Shown: positions 25,878 to 34,700 of the stretch, piece by piece
How the letters are laid out: each line of letters opens with the position of its first letter
Numbering within the stretch: position 1 is the first letter of the stretch
Source: Phocaeicola_A sp963652075
GTDB taxonomy: Bacteria; Bacteroidota; Bacteroidia; Bacteroidales; Bacteroidaceae
Length of the DNA: 64,000 bases
Direction: 5' to 3'
Assembly: GCA_963652075.1 (NCBI GenBank)
Contig: CAVJRQ010000065.1
Span: 4,693-68,692 of the forward strand
Position numbers and translations under genes: made by a program
The notes under the pieces: model-generated
The model's input: only the letters and a program-made list of their open reading frames with translations
Databases searched by the model: none
Told to the model about the DNA's origin: nothing

Positions 25878-27320
25878 CTATTCGGACAGGATAAGTCCCT
25901 TGCAGCGTTTCCGCTCTATCGACGAATCAAAGTGTGTCAGCTCCCCATCATCGGCCCGTTTGGTCGACAAGGAAGAACTGCTGCTCGAAGTGGGCAAGTC
26001 CACCGAACCGTTCCTGATCCATAGCAGCGTGTAGTAGAGCGGCAGGTCTTCCATGGGGTTGCCGATAGCGCCCAAGCGGTACGGCTCACCCAGTTCATTG
26101 TAATAGTAGTCCGGTTCGATGCCGTCCTCGTAGTCCGCTTCGTCGTTGCTGTTATAAAGGTAAGCTATGATGGGAAACAGCGTGAACCCGTAATCGGACT
26201 TGAACTCTGCGGAGGCGCAATTCTTGCCGACCGTGGTACTGCCCAGTATCTTCACGTCCATGTATGGCTTCAGGCAGTTTATGACCGCTTCGGAAGCGGA
26301 GGCGGTATATTTGCTGGTGATGACGTAGACGGTACTCAGGTCCAGATTCTCCGCCGCGACATCCGTGCTCAATGTCTGGGTCATGTTCGAGGCTGTGTTC
26401 AAATCGTTGTACTTGAGGGTGAACAGGGACTTTCCCAAGCAGGAGGAAGGAGCCAGATAGCTACAAAGGTCGGTCACGCAGGAGACGTATCCTCCCGGGT
26501 TGTACCGCAGGTCGAGGATGAAGTCCGTCACTTCCGCGCTTTTGAAATAGGCGAACACCTGTTTCATCAGGTCTTTGTATTTCGTGCTTTCGGTGTCGGT
26601 ACCTGCCTCAAAATGGTCGTACATCATGTAGCCCACCTTCTTCCCCGAGTACTCAGTGTCGTCGATGGTGCAGACGGCATAGAACGGACTGGTCTCCATT
26701 TGTACGGATGCCGACAGGCTCAGCTCGCGTGCCGTACCCCATGTGTATTCCGTGGTCTCTTCTGATTGATCGGCTTCCAGGTCGCACACGTTCAGCGTGA
26801 TGGCATCGCCCTTCATCAATTCCTTGTAGTTGCTCGTTGTGATGGCGTTGCCGTTGAACGACACAATCCAGTCGCCCCGTTGCAACCTGGCATCCGCGGC
26901 GGGCGAGTCGGCCAGTACGTAGAGCACGCGTGCCATGTTGTTGCTCGTCTTTCCTGTGGGGTCCGAGTACATCAGAAAGTCGAAACCGTATGTCGAGGTC
27001 TTGTCCAGTGTAAGGCTGCCGCTTGTCCCGTCGGTGGAGGATTCCGTCTCTTCAAAATAAGAGAAGGTGTCGCCTTTGCCGCTGCGGCATTTCTTGGAAA
27101 GCAGTGACTTGAAGAAAGTCTCCGGGTCGCTGAAGTAACTGCTCTCCGTCAGTGTGGGCATGTCTTCGTACCACAGATAATATTGTTTCATCTGCTGCTC
27201 TATCCAGCGGTCCTTTTGGGTCTTTTCCTCGTATTCGTACGTGCGGTCTTCGCCGCAAGCGGCGCAGAAGACGGTGAGCAGTACGATGCCTATCAGTTTG
27301 GTGTGGGACAATTTGTTCAT
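25878..27320 (-). CDS. S41 family C-terminal-processing-like peptidase, lipoprotein
   Basis: 480 residues. The signal sequence ends in the lipobox VFCAAC-G, so it is lipid-anchored, probably facing the periplasm or cell surface. After a short helical lead (WIEQQMKQYYLWYEDMP) come a PDZ domain (about 100-200; ADSPAADARLQRGDWIVSFNGNAI) and the S41 tail-specific protease domain, with the catalytic Ser in VITSKYTASASEAVINCL and the Lys likely in STTVGKN. The C-terminus is rich in Ser (SSSSSSLS). From memory, such lipoproteins are common single genes in Bacteroides. Its substrates are unknown. The upstream 89 bp contain no clear promoter box. Confidence 0.88.
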   Translation of the reverse strand: MNKLSHTKLIGIVLLTVFCAACGEDRTYEYEEKTQKDRWIEQQMKQYYLWYEDMPTLTESSYFSDPETFFKSLLSKKCRSGKGDTFSYFEETESSTDGTSGSLTLDKTSTYGFDFLMYSDPTGKTSNNMARVLYVLADSPAADARLQRGDWIVSFNGNAITTSNYKELMKGDAITLNVCDLEADQSEETTEYTWGTARELSLSASVQMETSPFYAVCTIDDTEYSGKKVGYMMYDHFEAGTDTESTKYKDLMKQVFAYFKSAEVTDFILDLRYNPGGYVSCVTDLCSYLAPSSCLGKSLFTLKYNDLNTASNMTQTLSTDVAAENLDLSTVYVITSKYTASASEAVINCLKPYMDVKILGSTTVGKNCASAEFKSDYGFTLFPIIAYLYNSNDEADYEDGIEPDYYYNELGEPYRLGAIGNPMEDLPLYYTLLWIRNGSVDLPTSSSSSSLSTKRADDGELTHFDSSIERKRCKGLILSE

Positions 27321-27409
27321 TTGCTATAGAATAGATGTAATAGATATAATTGAGCCACAAAAGTATCTCTTTTATTTGGAATATCCCTTGCGAATCCGAA
27401 AAAATAGGG

Positions 27410-27734
27410 GTCAGTCCGGAAATCCGGTGGAAATTTCAGTAAAGTTCAATTAAGGGTGTCTACTGTTTCAGTTAACGAAGAGAAAGAGTGTATTAGGAAA
27501 TCAGGAAGAGGCATCGTACGACATGAGGAGTAGTTAACGTAACTTCGTTTTTTGTAGGAACAATTCGCCTGGACGCAAGCGGTTGCACCTGCCAACGTAA
27601 GTACTTACATCGGGCAACGTAAGTACTTACGTGAGCCATCGTAAGTACTTTCATGAGCCAACGTAAGTACTTGCGTGGACACACGTAAGGTGGGGCGTTT
27701 AACTGAATAATCGCCACCGGATTTCTGGACTGAC
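27410..27734. mobile_element. MITE-like element, copy B (325 bp)
   Basis: Same family as 12440-12863 and same orientation. Its 21-bp ends, GTCAGTCCGGAAATCCGGTGG and CCACCGGATTTCTGGACTGAC, are inverted copies with one mismatch. The arms AAATTTCAGTAAAGTTCAATT and GAATAATCGCCACC match copy A. It holds four 22-bp units but only one GTACGAC unit and no 11-bp array. It separates the S41 protease gene from the nudC end. Confidence 0.8.
27593..27680. repeat. Four 22-bp tandem units in copy B
   Basis: Units at 27593, 27615, 27637 and 27659 of form CAWCGTAAGTACTT followed by variable ends (ACATCGGG, ACGTGAGC, TCATGAGC, GCGTGGAC). The order of the tails repeats that of copy A with one unit inserted. 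Confidence 0.9.
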
Positions 27735-27739
27735 TTTGG

Positions 27740-28534
27740 TTAGTCGTGCGGACCGTTCTCTATCCAGTCATCAATGAGCATGCGCGCCATGCTCATCTTG
27801 CCCGGTATGTCCGGAAGATTCTCTTTGGTAAAGAACTTGCCCGCACTCAGCTCTGAGGTCTGCAGCTTCACCTCTCCGCTCAGGTAATCAGCGGTGAAAC
27901 CCACCATCAGCCCGCAAGGATAAGGCCACGGCTGACTGCCAAAGTAGCGTATGTTGGTGATTCGCAGTTCCGTCTCTTCAAAGACTTCCCGCTGTACGCA
28001 CTCTTCCAGTGTCTCTCCTGTCTCAACGAAACCGGCTACCAACCCGTAGTAATCGCCGCGGAAGTTGCGGGCGTGTACCAACAGAATCTCCTTGCCCCGA
28101 CGTATCAGTACGATGATGGCGGTGGAGACTACCGGCCAAATCTCCTTACCGCAGTTGGGACACTGCTTGCTGATGGAGGTATGGAAGTTCATCGGTGTTC
28201 CGCAGACCGGACAGAAACGGTTGTTCTTGTCCCAAAAGATAATCTCGTGCGCCTTGCCTGCCATGAGATAAATGTCGTGAGGGAGGAAGTCGAACGACCG
28301 CCGCAACCCCATCATCACCTGCCTGTCGTCTTCCCGGACGGGTTGGTCCAACGCGAAAGCCTTGAAGGGGATGCCGTCAAAGAGTGACAGTTCATGAATG
28401 TGAGTCCATTCGTTGACCGTCACGGGAGGTTGTTGTTGATAGGGAACTTGGAATCCGTTGTCCTCTTTATGGAGCAAGAGCTCGTCTTTGCAAAATACAA
28501 ACCAATAGGTCTTTCCGTCTTGTTCTTTTTCCAT
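27740..28534 (-). CDS. nudC: NAD+ diphosphatase NudC
   Basis: 264 residues. NudC hydrolyses NAD(H) to NMN(H) and AMP and removes the NAD cap of RNAs. Visible features: an N-terminal domain, a four-Cys zinc ribbon (CPVCGTPM...CPNCGKEIW), the Nudix box GFVETGETLEECVQREVFEETEL, and the NudC-specific SQPWPYPCGLM just after it (SQPWPFPxS in E. coli). This last motif separates NudC from other Nudix hydrolases. The gene ends 6 nt from element copy B. Confidence 0.92.
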   Translation of the reverse strand: MEKEQDGKTYWFVFCKDELLLHKEDNGFQVPYQQQPPVTVNEWTHIHELSLFDGIPFKAFALDQPVREDDRQVMMGLRRSFDFLPHDIYLMAGKAHEIIFWDKNNRFCPVCGTPMNFHTSISKQCPNCGKEIWPVVSTAIIVLIRRGKEILLVHARNFRGDYYGLVAGFVETGETLEECVQREVFEETELRITNIRYFGSQPWPYPCGLMVGFTADYLSGEVKLQTSELSAGKFFTKENLPDIPGKMSMARMLIDDWIENGPHD

Positions 28535-28690
28535 CTTGTTAGCCTGTTATTCCCCAAGAACCGTAAACGTCCGTTTGGGCGACACTTACGGCTGTTCTTG
28601 GGAACCCATTTCTCTGCAAAAGTAGCGTAATAATATGATATACGGACTGGAAACGGCACTTATTCTGCAACCTTTACGACTTCCCGCTCC

Positions 28691-29623
28691 TTAGGCAATC
28701 TGCTGCAACTGACGGAACAGTTCACGCTGACGCTCGTTGAGCCCCTTGGGCATGTTCACCTTGAGGGTGACGATTAAGTCTCCGAAGCAACCGGGCTGCC
28801 TGTAGACAGGAAAACCTTTTCCTTTCAGTCGCACCTTTGTGTCGTTGTCCGTTTCGGGTTTCACTTTCAGCTTGACCTTCCCGTCCAGCGTGTCTACCAA
28901 CACCTCGCCGCCAAGGATGGCCGTGTAGAGGTCGATGTGGGCATCCACGTGCAAGTCGTTACCCTGACGGGTGAAGGCATTGTCGTCCGCAATGACGAAG
29001 GTGATGTAGAGGTCTCCTGCCGGTCCGCCGTTATAACCTTGTGCACCATAACCTTTCAGCTTGATGATTTGTCCGTTGGCTATGCCTGCGGGCACGGTAA
29101 TACGCACGCTCTTTCCGTTGATGTTCAGAATCTGCTTGTGTGTGGTGGCCGCTTCGCGCAAGGTAAGGTTCAGATTGGCGGTGTAGTCCTCGCCTTTGAA
29201 CGCTTCACTGCGTGAACGTCGTCTGCCGCTACCGAACAACTCGTCGAAGAAATCCGAGAAGCCCTCCGCGTTGTCGCTGTGATAACCACCGCCAAACTGC
29301 GTGAAGTCCTCCTTGTTGAATCCTCCGCCCGTGGAATACCATTGTCCGCCACCGGCCTGCTGCTGATAGGCTTTCTTCTGCGCCTCATATTCGTCGGCGT
29401 GTTTCCAGTTCTCTCCATACTCGTCGTACTTCTTCCGTTTCTCCGGGTCGCCCAGAACGGCCTTGGCCTCATTTATCTCTTTGAATTTTTCCTCTGCCGC
29501 CTTATTCCCGGGGTTCTTGTCAGGGTGGTATTTCAAGGCCAACTTCAAGTAAGCCTTCTTTATCTCATCCTGTGTTGCGCTCTTGTCAACCCCTAATACC
29601 TTGTAGTAATCAACGTATGACAT
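28691..29623 (-). CDS. cbpA: CbpA-type DnaJ co-chaperone
   Basis: 310 residues from the ATG at 29623 (MSYVDYYKVLGV); the frame is open further upstream but that extension has no J-protein similarity. J domain at 1-70 with the HPD tripeptide (LKYHPDKNPG) that stimulates Hsp70. A Gly/Phe/Tyr-rich linker follows (AGGGQWYSTGGGFNKEDFTQFGGGYHS). The C-terminal substrate-binding barrels (ITVPAGIANGQIIKLKGYGAQGYNGG, VRLKGKGFPVYRQPG) come directly, with no Cys-rich zinc finger, which is the CbpA rather than DnaJ layout. No chaperone-modulator gene is adjacent. Confidence 0.9.
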   Translation of the reverse strand: MSYVDYYKVLGVDKSATQDEIKKAYLKLALKYHPDKNPGNKAAEEKFKEINEAKAVLGDPEKRKKYDEYGENWKHADEYEAQKKAYQQQAGGGQWYSTGGGFNKEDFTQFGGGYHSDNAEGFSDFFDELFGSGRRRSRSEAFKGEDYTANLNLTLREAATTHKQILNINGKSVRITVPAGIANGQIIKLKGYGAQGYNGGPAGDLYITFVIADDNAFTRQGNDLHVDAHIDLYTAILGGEVLVDTLDGKVKLKVKPETDNDTKVRLKGKGFPVYRQPGCFGDLIVTLKVNMPKGLNERQRELFRQLQQIA

Positions 29624-29938
29624 ATTGTCAAGTCTCCTTTCGACGATATGGTGACAAAACCAATGCCGTAGATAGAATATTGTCAATTTTTGCATGGAGG
29701 CACTTGACGGACTGACGCTTGACAGGACAAAAAGACAGAGACTATACCTCATAGCCAACGAGACTATACCTCGTTAAGCCATGCGGTGCAGCTTGCTGAA
29801 ATAAACGGGTCGTCTCATTAAAATGTAAAAGCCGTGTCATGGAAGCGCAGGAGAAATCTTTTCGGGGCGTATGTTAGCGTGTTACAACCAAAATAAGTAA
29901 TTTTGCCAATCAATTAACAAATCATATAACAAAGAACT
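29624..29938. other. Divergent intergenic region cbpA/hisS (315 bp)
   Basis: Contains a short direct repeat around 29740-29775 (AGACTATACCTC, twice, 21 bp apart) and the hisS -7 box. No gene or other structure recognised. Confidence 0.5.
29898..29905 (+). promoter_or_regulatory. -7 box for hisS
   Basis: TAATTTTG matches TAnnTTTG, with TTAG about 20 bp upstream (29874-29877). It lies 33 nt before the ATG. Confidence 0.55.
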
Positions 29939-31309
29939 ATGGCGGCAAAACCAAGCATACCAAAAGGGACTCGCGACTTTTCGCCTTTGGAGATGGCGAA
30001 GCGTAACTACATATTCAATACCATCCGTGACGTGTTTCATCTGTATGGATTCCAGCAGATAGAGACCCCGTCGATGGAGAACCTTTCCACATTGATGGGA
30101 AAGTATGGGGACGAAGGTGACAAACTCCTCTTTAAGATACAGAATTCCGGAGACTATTTTTCCGGCATCACCGATGAGGAGCTCCTCTCGCGCAATGCCG
30201 CCAAGTTGGCAAGCAAGTTCTGCGAGAAGGGACTGCGTTATGACCTGACCGTACCGTTTGCCCGTTACGTGGTGATGCACCGCGATGAGTTGACGTTCCC
30301 ATTCAAACGTTATCAGATTCAGCCGGTGTGGCGTGCCGACCGTCCGCAGAAGGGACGTTACAGGGAGTTTTATCAATGCGACGCTGATGTGGTCGGCAGT
30401 GATTCCTTGCTCAACGAGGTGGAACTGCTTCAGATGATTGATACGGTGTTTAGCCGTTTCGGGGTACGTGTCAGCATCAAGCTGAACAACCGCAAGATAC
30501 TGGCGGGCATCGCTGAAATCATCAATGAGTCCGACAAGATTGTGGATATTACCGTAGCAATCGACAAGCTCGACAAGATAGGATTGGATAACGTGAATGC
30601 CGAACTCCTCTCGAAGGGTATACCCCAGGAGGCTATTGACAAGTTGCAGCCCATTATCCTGCTGAGCGGTACCAACGAAGAGAAGCTCGCCACGCTGAAA
30701 CAGACCTTGGCGACTTCGGAAACGGGACTCAAAGGCGTGGAGGAGAGTGAATTCATCCTGCGCACGGTATCGAACCTGCATCTGAAGAGTGAGTTGGAAC
30801 TCGACTTGACGCTTGCGCGCGGTCTGAACTACTACACCGGGGCTATTCTGGAAGTGAAGGCTCTCGACGTGCAGATAGGCAGCATCAGCGGTGGCGGTCG
30901 TTACGACAACCTGACCGGTGTGTTTGGCATGTCCGGTGTGTCGGGCGTGGGCATCTCCTTCGGTGCCGATCGTATCTTCGACGTGCTGAATCAGCTTGAC
31001 CTCTATCCGAAAGAAGCCGTCAATGGGACTCAGTTGCTCTTTGTCAACTTCGGGCAGAAAGAGTCCGACTATTGTTTGCCCTTGTTGGCTGACGCTCGTG
31101 CCGCGGGTATACGTGCCGAGATTTACCCGGATTCCGCCAAAATGAAAAAACAGATGAGTTACGCGAACGTACATAACATACCGTTTGTTGCCATTGTCGG
31201 CGAAGATGAGCTCAATGCGGGGATGGTGATGCTGAAAAATATGGTCTCGGGCGAACAGCAACAACTCAAATCCGATGAGCTGGTCACCTACTTGCAGAAG
31301 ATTTTTTGA
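29939..31309 (+). CDS. hisS: Histidyl-tRNA synthetase
   Basis: 456 residues, class II synthetase charging tRNA-His. N-terminal KGTRDFSPLEMAKRNYIF, motif 1 region FQQIETPSMENLSTL, motif 2 FKRYQIQPVWRADRPQKGRYREFYQCDADVVG, His-specific ARGLNYYTGAILEV and motif 3 GGGRYDNLTGVFG are all present. The C-terminal anticodon-binding domain begins near residue 360 (GTQLLFVNFGQ). Start at the ATG in the sequence ACTATGGCGGC; N-terminus AAKPSIPKGTRD is typical. Single gene. Confidence 0.96.
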   Translation: MAAKPSIPKGTRDFSPLEMAKRNYIFNTIRDVFHLYGFQQIETPSMENLSTLMGKYGDEGDKLLFKIQNSGDYFSGITDEELLSRNAAKLASKFCEKGLRYDLTVPFARYVVMHRDELTFPFKRYQIQPVWRADRPQKGRYREFYQCDADVVGSDSLLNEVELLQMIDTVFSRFGVRVSIKLNNRKILAGIAEIINESDKIVDITVAIDKLDKIGLDNVNAELLSKGIPQEAIDKLQPIILLSGTNEEKLATLKQTLATSETGLKGVEESEFILRTVSNLHLKSELELDLTLARGLNYYTGAILEVKALDVQIGSISGGGRYDNLTGVFGMSGVSGVGISFGADRIFDVLNQLDLYPKEAVNGTQLLFVNFGQKESDYCLPLLADARAAGIRAEIYPDSAKMKKQMSYANVHNIPFVAIVGEDELNAGMVMLKNMVSGEQQQLKSDELVTYLQKIF

Positions 31310-31466
31310 TGAAAGCGGTTGACGAACCGGTACAGCGCACACACGGAGGTATCAAGCCACCGTCTCACAGGTAACAGGGTGTGCCGAAATTCACGAAAAA
31401 CGGCTTTTTGATTAGTTTTGGAATGTGTTTGAACGGATTTTACACGAGTATTTCAAATATGTGAGT

Positions 31467-31474
31467 TATCTTTG
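31467..31474 (+). promoter_or_regulatory. -7 box ahead of a short transcript
   Basis: TATCTTTG, a perfect TAnnTTTG match, 160 bp before an intrinsic terminator. No good -33 box was seen. Confidence 0.4.
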
Positions 31475-31479
31475 TAACG

Positions 31480-31670
31480 TGAAAAATGAAAAGTTTTGTA
31501 CTTAGTAAAGGTTGAACCTTTACACTCGTTGACTCTAAAATGATATATTTCTGTTGTTGAATTAAAATCTCCATTGAGGAGGAACCTTACACAAGAACAT
31601 AAGTGCATGGTGAATTATAAATGGGATGGTCTGGCCCGTCGTTGTGAAACGATGGGCCAGCAACTTTTTT
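31480..31670 (+). ncRNA. Candidate small RNA or leader transcript upstream of the HTCS gene
   Basis: The 190-nt stretch lies between a -7 box (31467) and an intrinsic terminator, so a discrete RNA would be made. It contains the near-perfect palindrome GTAAAGGTTGAACCTTTAC and no convincing open frame with a family signature. It does not match tmRNA, SRP RNA or RNase P features known to me. Alternatively it is a terminated leader that controls the regulator gene downstream. Confidence 0.35.
31631..31670 (+). terminator. Intrinsic terminator before the HTCS gene
   Basis: 13-bp stem CTGGCCCGTCGTT / AACGATGGGCCAG (one G-U pair), GTGA loop, followed by a run of six T (31665-31670). Confidence 0.8.
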
Positions 31671-31704
31671 GTCAATACCTTTTTTATAATAGATTCTTTT
31701 TCCC

Positions 31705-31712
31705 TACCTTTG
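31705..31712 (+). promoter_or_regulatory. -7 box of the HTCS gene
   Basis: TACCTTTG matches the consensus. Transcription would begin near 31720, which argues for a start codon at 31721 or 31736 and against upstream ATGs in the same frame. Confidence 0.55.
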
Positions 31713-31735
31713 TCTGTGTTATGCGCTATTATAAT

Positions 31736-34700
31736 ATGTATAAGTCTCTATTGTGCGCTGTAGCTTTGTGGTTATGCGCCTTCGTTGATGTCTTGGCTCA
31801 ATATTCAGTTACGTCCTATTCCGTGAGCGACGGATTGTCGCAGAATAGTGCCGACCAGGTGTTCCAGGACAGCAAAGGAAGATTGTGGTTCGCTACGTGG
31901 GATGGGCTCAATCTGTTCGACGGTTACGCTTTCCATAATTATAAAGGTAACCGCAAGAAGGGCGTTGTGCTCTCGAACAACCGTGTGACAAAGGTGACTG
32001 AGGACGCGTACGGCTACTTGTGGACCGTATGTAACAATGGCGAAGCGCAACGCTTTGACCCCTCCACCGGCTCTTTCGAGTTAGTGGAAGAGTCGCGCAA
32101 CCTGCCTGTGTATCGCATAGAGGTCTTGTCCAACGGCTATGTGTGGCTTTTGGCAGACAGGCAGAATGGAGCCATACGACTGGTTATCGACTCGTTGACA
32201 CAGGCCTTCAAAGCCGACTTGAACCTGTCGGGAAGCCGGTCTGAAGATTATGGACGCATCGAACAAGTCTACGAGGACAGCAACGGAAACCAATGGTTGC
32301 CCTCGTTGGACAACGGACTCTTTTATGTGAAAGCCGGTACGGCTGAGATTAACGACAACTATTCATACACCCGTAGCGGCGTGTGCAAAAGCGTCTTCTC
32401 TCTGTGCGAAACCTCCGACCATATCTTCTTTGGTGCCGAGGCCGGAAGGGTGTGGAAGTATGACAAGCGGAAAAAACAGATGTCACTGCTGAAACTCGAA
32501 GCCCAATCGTCGGTTATATGCATCCTCCAATTGCCGGGCAACAGACTGATGTTCGCCACGAAGGAGGACGGACTCTTTGTTTCCTCTACGGACCAACAAC
32601 AATTCAAAACCTACAATACGCGCACGGCATCGTGGATAATCAGCGACCGTATACAATGGATGGAGCAGGAAAAGACGGGCGCTGTGTGGATACAAACCAC
32701 CGGTACGGCGGACTTGCTGCGTTATGACCCGTTGACGGACAAGGCTACACGTTTCGTTGCCAGAGACCCGTCGGTAAGGAGCGGCAATAGGGACAGGCTG
32801 AATGTGATAGATACCGGCCAGGAGACCGTGTGGCTCTATCCGTTCAATGGCGTAGCTCACTATGACAAGCGGACAAACCAACTGGAAACCTTGAACCTCA
32901 ATCATCCCCAACTGTGGAACGCCAAGAAGGTCCACTTCTCCATCTTTCTCGACAACCAAGGGGCATTGTGGGTCTCCACCATGCGTTGGCTCGGAAAGGT
33001 CGTGTTGCCCAAGAGCGATTTTCATACCTGGATATTGGCATCCGCCGGGAAGAATCCCGAAGTGGACCAAGCCTTACGCTCGATTCTCCTTGCCGACAGT
33101 CTCCTGTGGGTGGGCACACGCGGCGGCGCGCTCCAGGTGTATGACCGGGACTACAAGTTGCAGGCGACCTATCCTATAGGTACTCCTTATTGCATGATGA
33201 AAGACCGCAAGGGACGCTTTTGGGTAGGTACCAAAGGAAGAGGTGTCTTTGTGGGTAAGCGTGTTGGCGGACCGACACAGTACCAGTTTACCCAATATAA
33301 ATATAGTCGCGACGACCTCTATAGCCTTAGCGTGAATGACGTATATGGCATCGTTGAGGACGAGGAGGGTCATGTGTGGGTGGCTACCATGGGCGGTGGA
33401 CTGAATATGGTGGATGAGCGGGACGGAACGATCCGTTTCATCAATTACCGCAACGAATGGGTGGATTACCCCATGAAAAGCTGCTCGAAGGTGCGTGTCC
33501 TCTCATCGGACAATAAAGGCAACCTGTGGGTGGGTACGGACGAAGGTCTGCTCACCTTCTCGTGTAAATTCCGCTCTGTGGCGGATATCCATCCCACCCT
33601 CATACAGCAAGACCCGGAGGATAGCCATAGCCTGCCCAGCAACAACATTTACTCCATCTACTTTACCCGTAGCGGTGAAGGCTATTTGGGAACTTACGGG
33701 AGTGGGCTTGTACGGATAGGGGAGGCGGATGACGGCAAGTACCGGTTCCGTAACTACACGATGCGTGACGGAATGGAGTCGGACATCGTCTACGCCATCC
33801 ATGAAGACCGGCAGGGTGACTTATGGATGGTCGGTGAGACAGGCATCACGCAGTATCGCATAAAAGAGAACCTGTTCGACAGTTTCGATTCCTACGCTAT
33901 CGGTTTCCCGGTGATGTTCAGCGAAGGAGAGTTTGTCCAGTTCCCGTCCGGTTGGTTGGCGATGCCTACCTACGCTGGGCTGTTTACGTTCGACCCCGAC
34001 AAGGTGAAGAAGCGCGACTATGTGCCGCCCATCGTTATTGCGGGCTTTCATTTGGATGAAGACTCGTTGAGCGTGTCCGAAGACGGAATCCCGACGGAAC
34101 CCGACTACATAGACAACCTGAAGTTGAAGCCCGACCAGCGGACATTCACTGTCAGCTATGCCGCCGTGGAGACATGCAACCCGTTGGGGGTCAACTACGC
34201 CTATATGCTCGAAGGTTTCGATGACGACTGGCACTATGTGGGTCGCCAACGTACCGCCTCATACATCAATCTGCCCAAGGGGACGTACCGCTTCAAAGTC
34301 CGTTCCACCAATGGCGAAGGCGTGTGGGTAGACAATACACGCACCGTAAGCCTGGAACTGCTGCCCTCTTTTTGGGAGACTTCGTGGGTCATTGTCCTCT
34401 ATATCCTTGGAGCACTGCTGCTGTTTGGCTTGGCGATATACCTCTATGCGAAGTTCTATAACCTGCGTAGCAGGGTCCATTTCGAGAAAGAGCTGGCCGA
34501 GGCCAAACTGAAGGTCTTTACCGATGTGTCGCATGAACTGCGCACCCCGTTGACCTTGATTACCGCCCCCGTGGAGAACCTTTTGCAGCAGAGCGACCTG
34601 TCGGATATGGTACGTGGCCAGTTGGAACTTGTCCACCGCAACGTCGACCGCATGCTCCGGTTGGTGAATCAGATACTGGACTTCCGCAAGTTGCAGTGCG

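Noticed and set aside
29624..29758. 45-residue N-terminal extension of CbpA
   Set aside because: Not J-protein-like; all homologues I recall begin right before the YYKVLGV motif.
29882..31342. 486-codon frame on the minus strand
   Set aside because: Shadow of hisS; no recognisable domain.
31574..31735. Longer N-terminus for the HTCS protein
   Set aside because: It would start upstream of a terminator and of the -7 box; the signal-like sequence begins at 31736.
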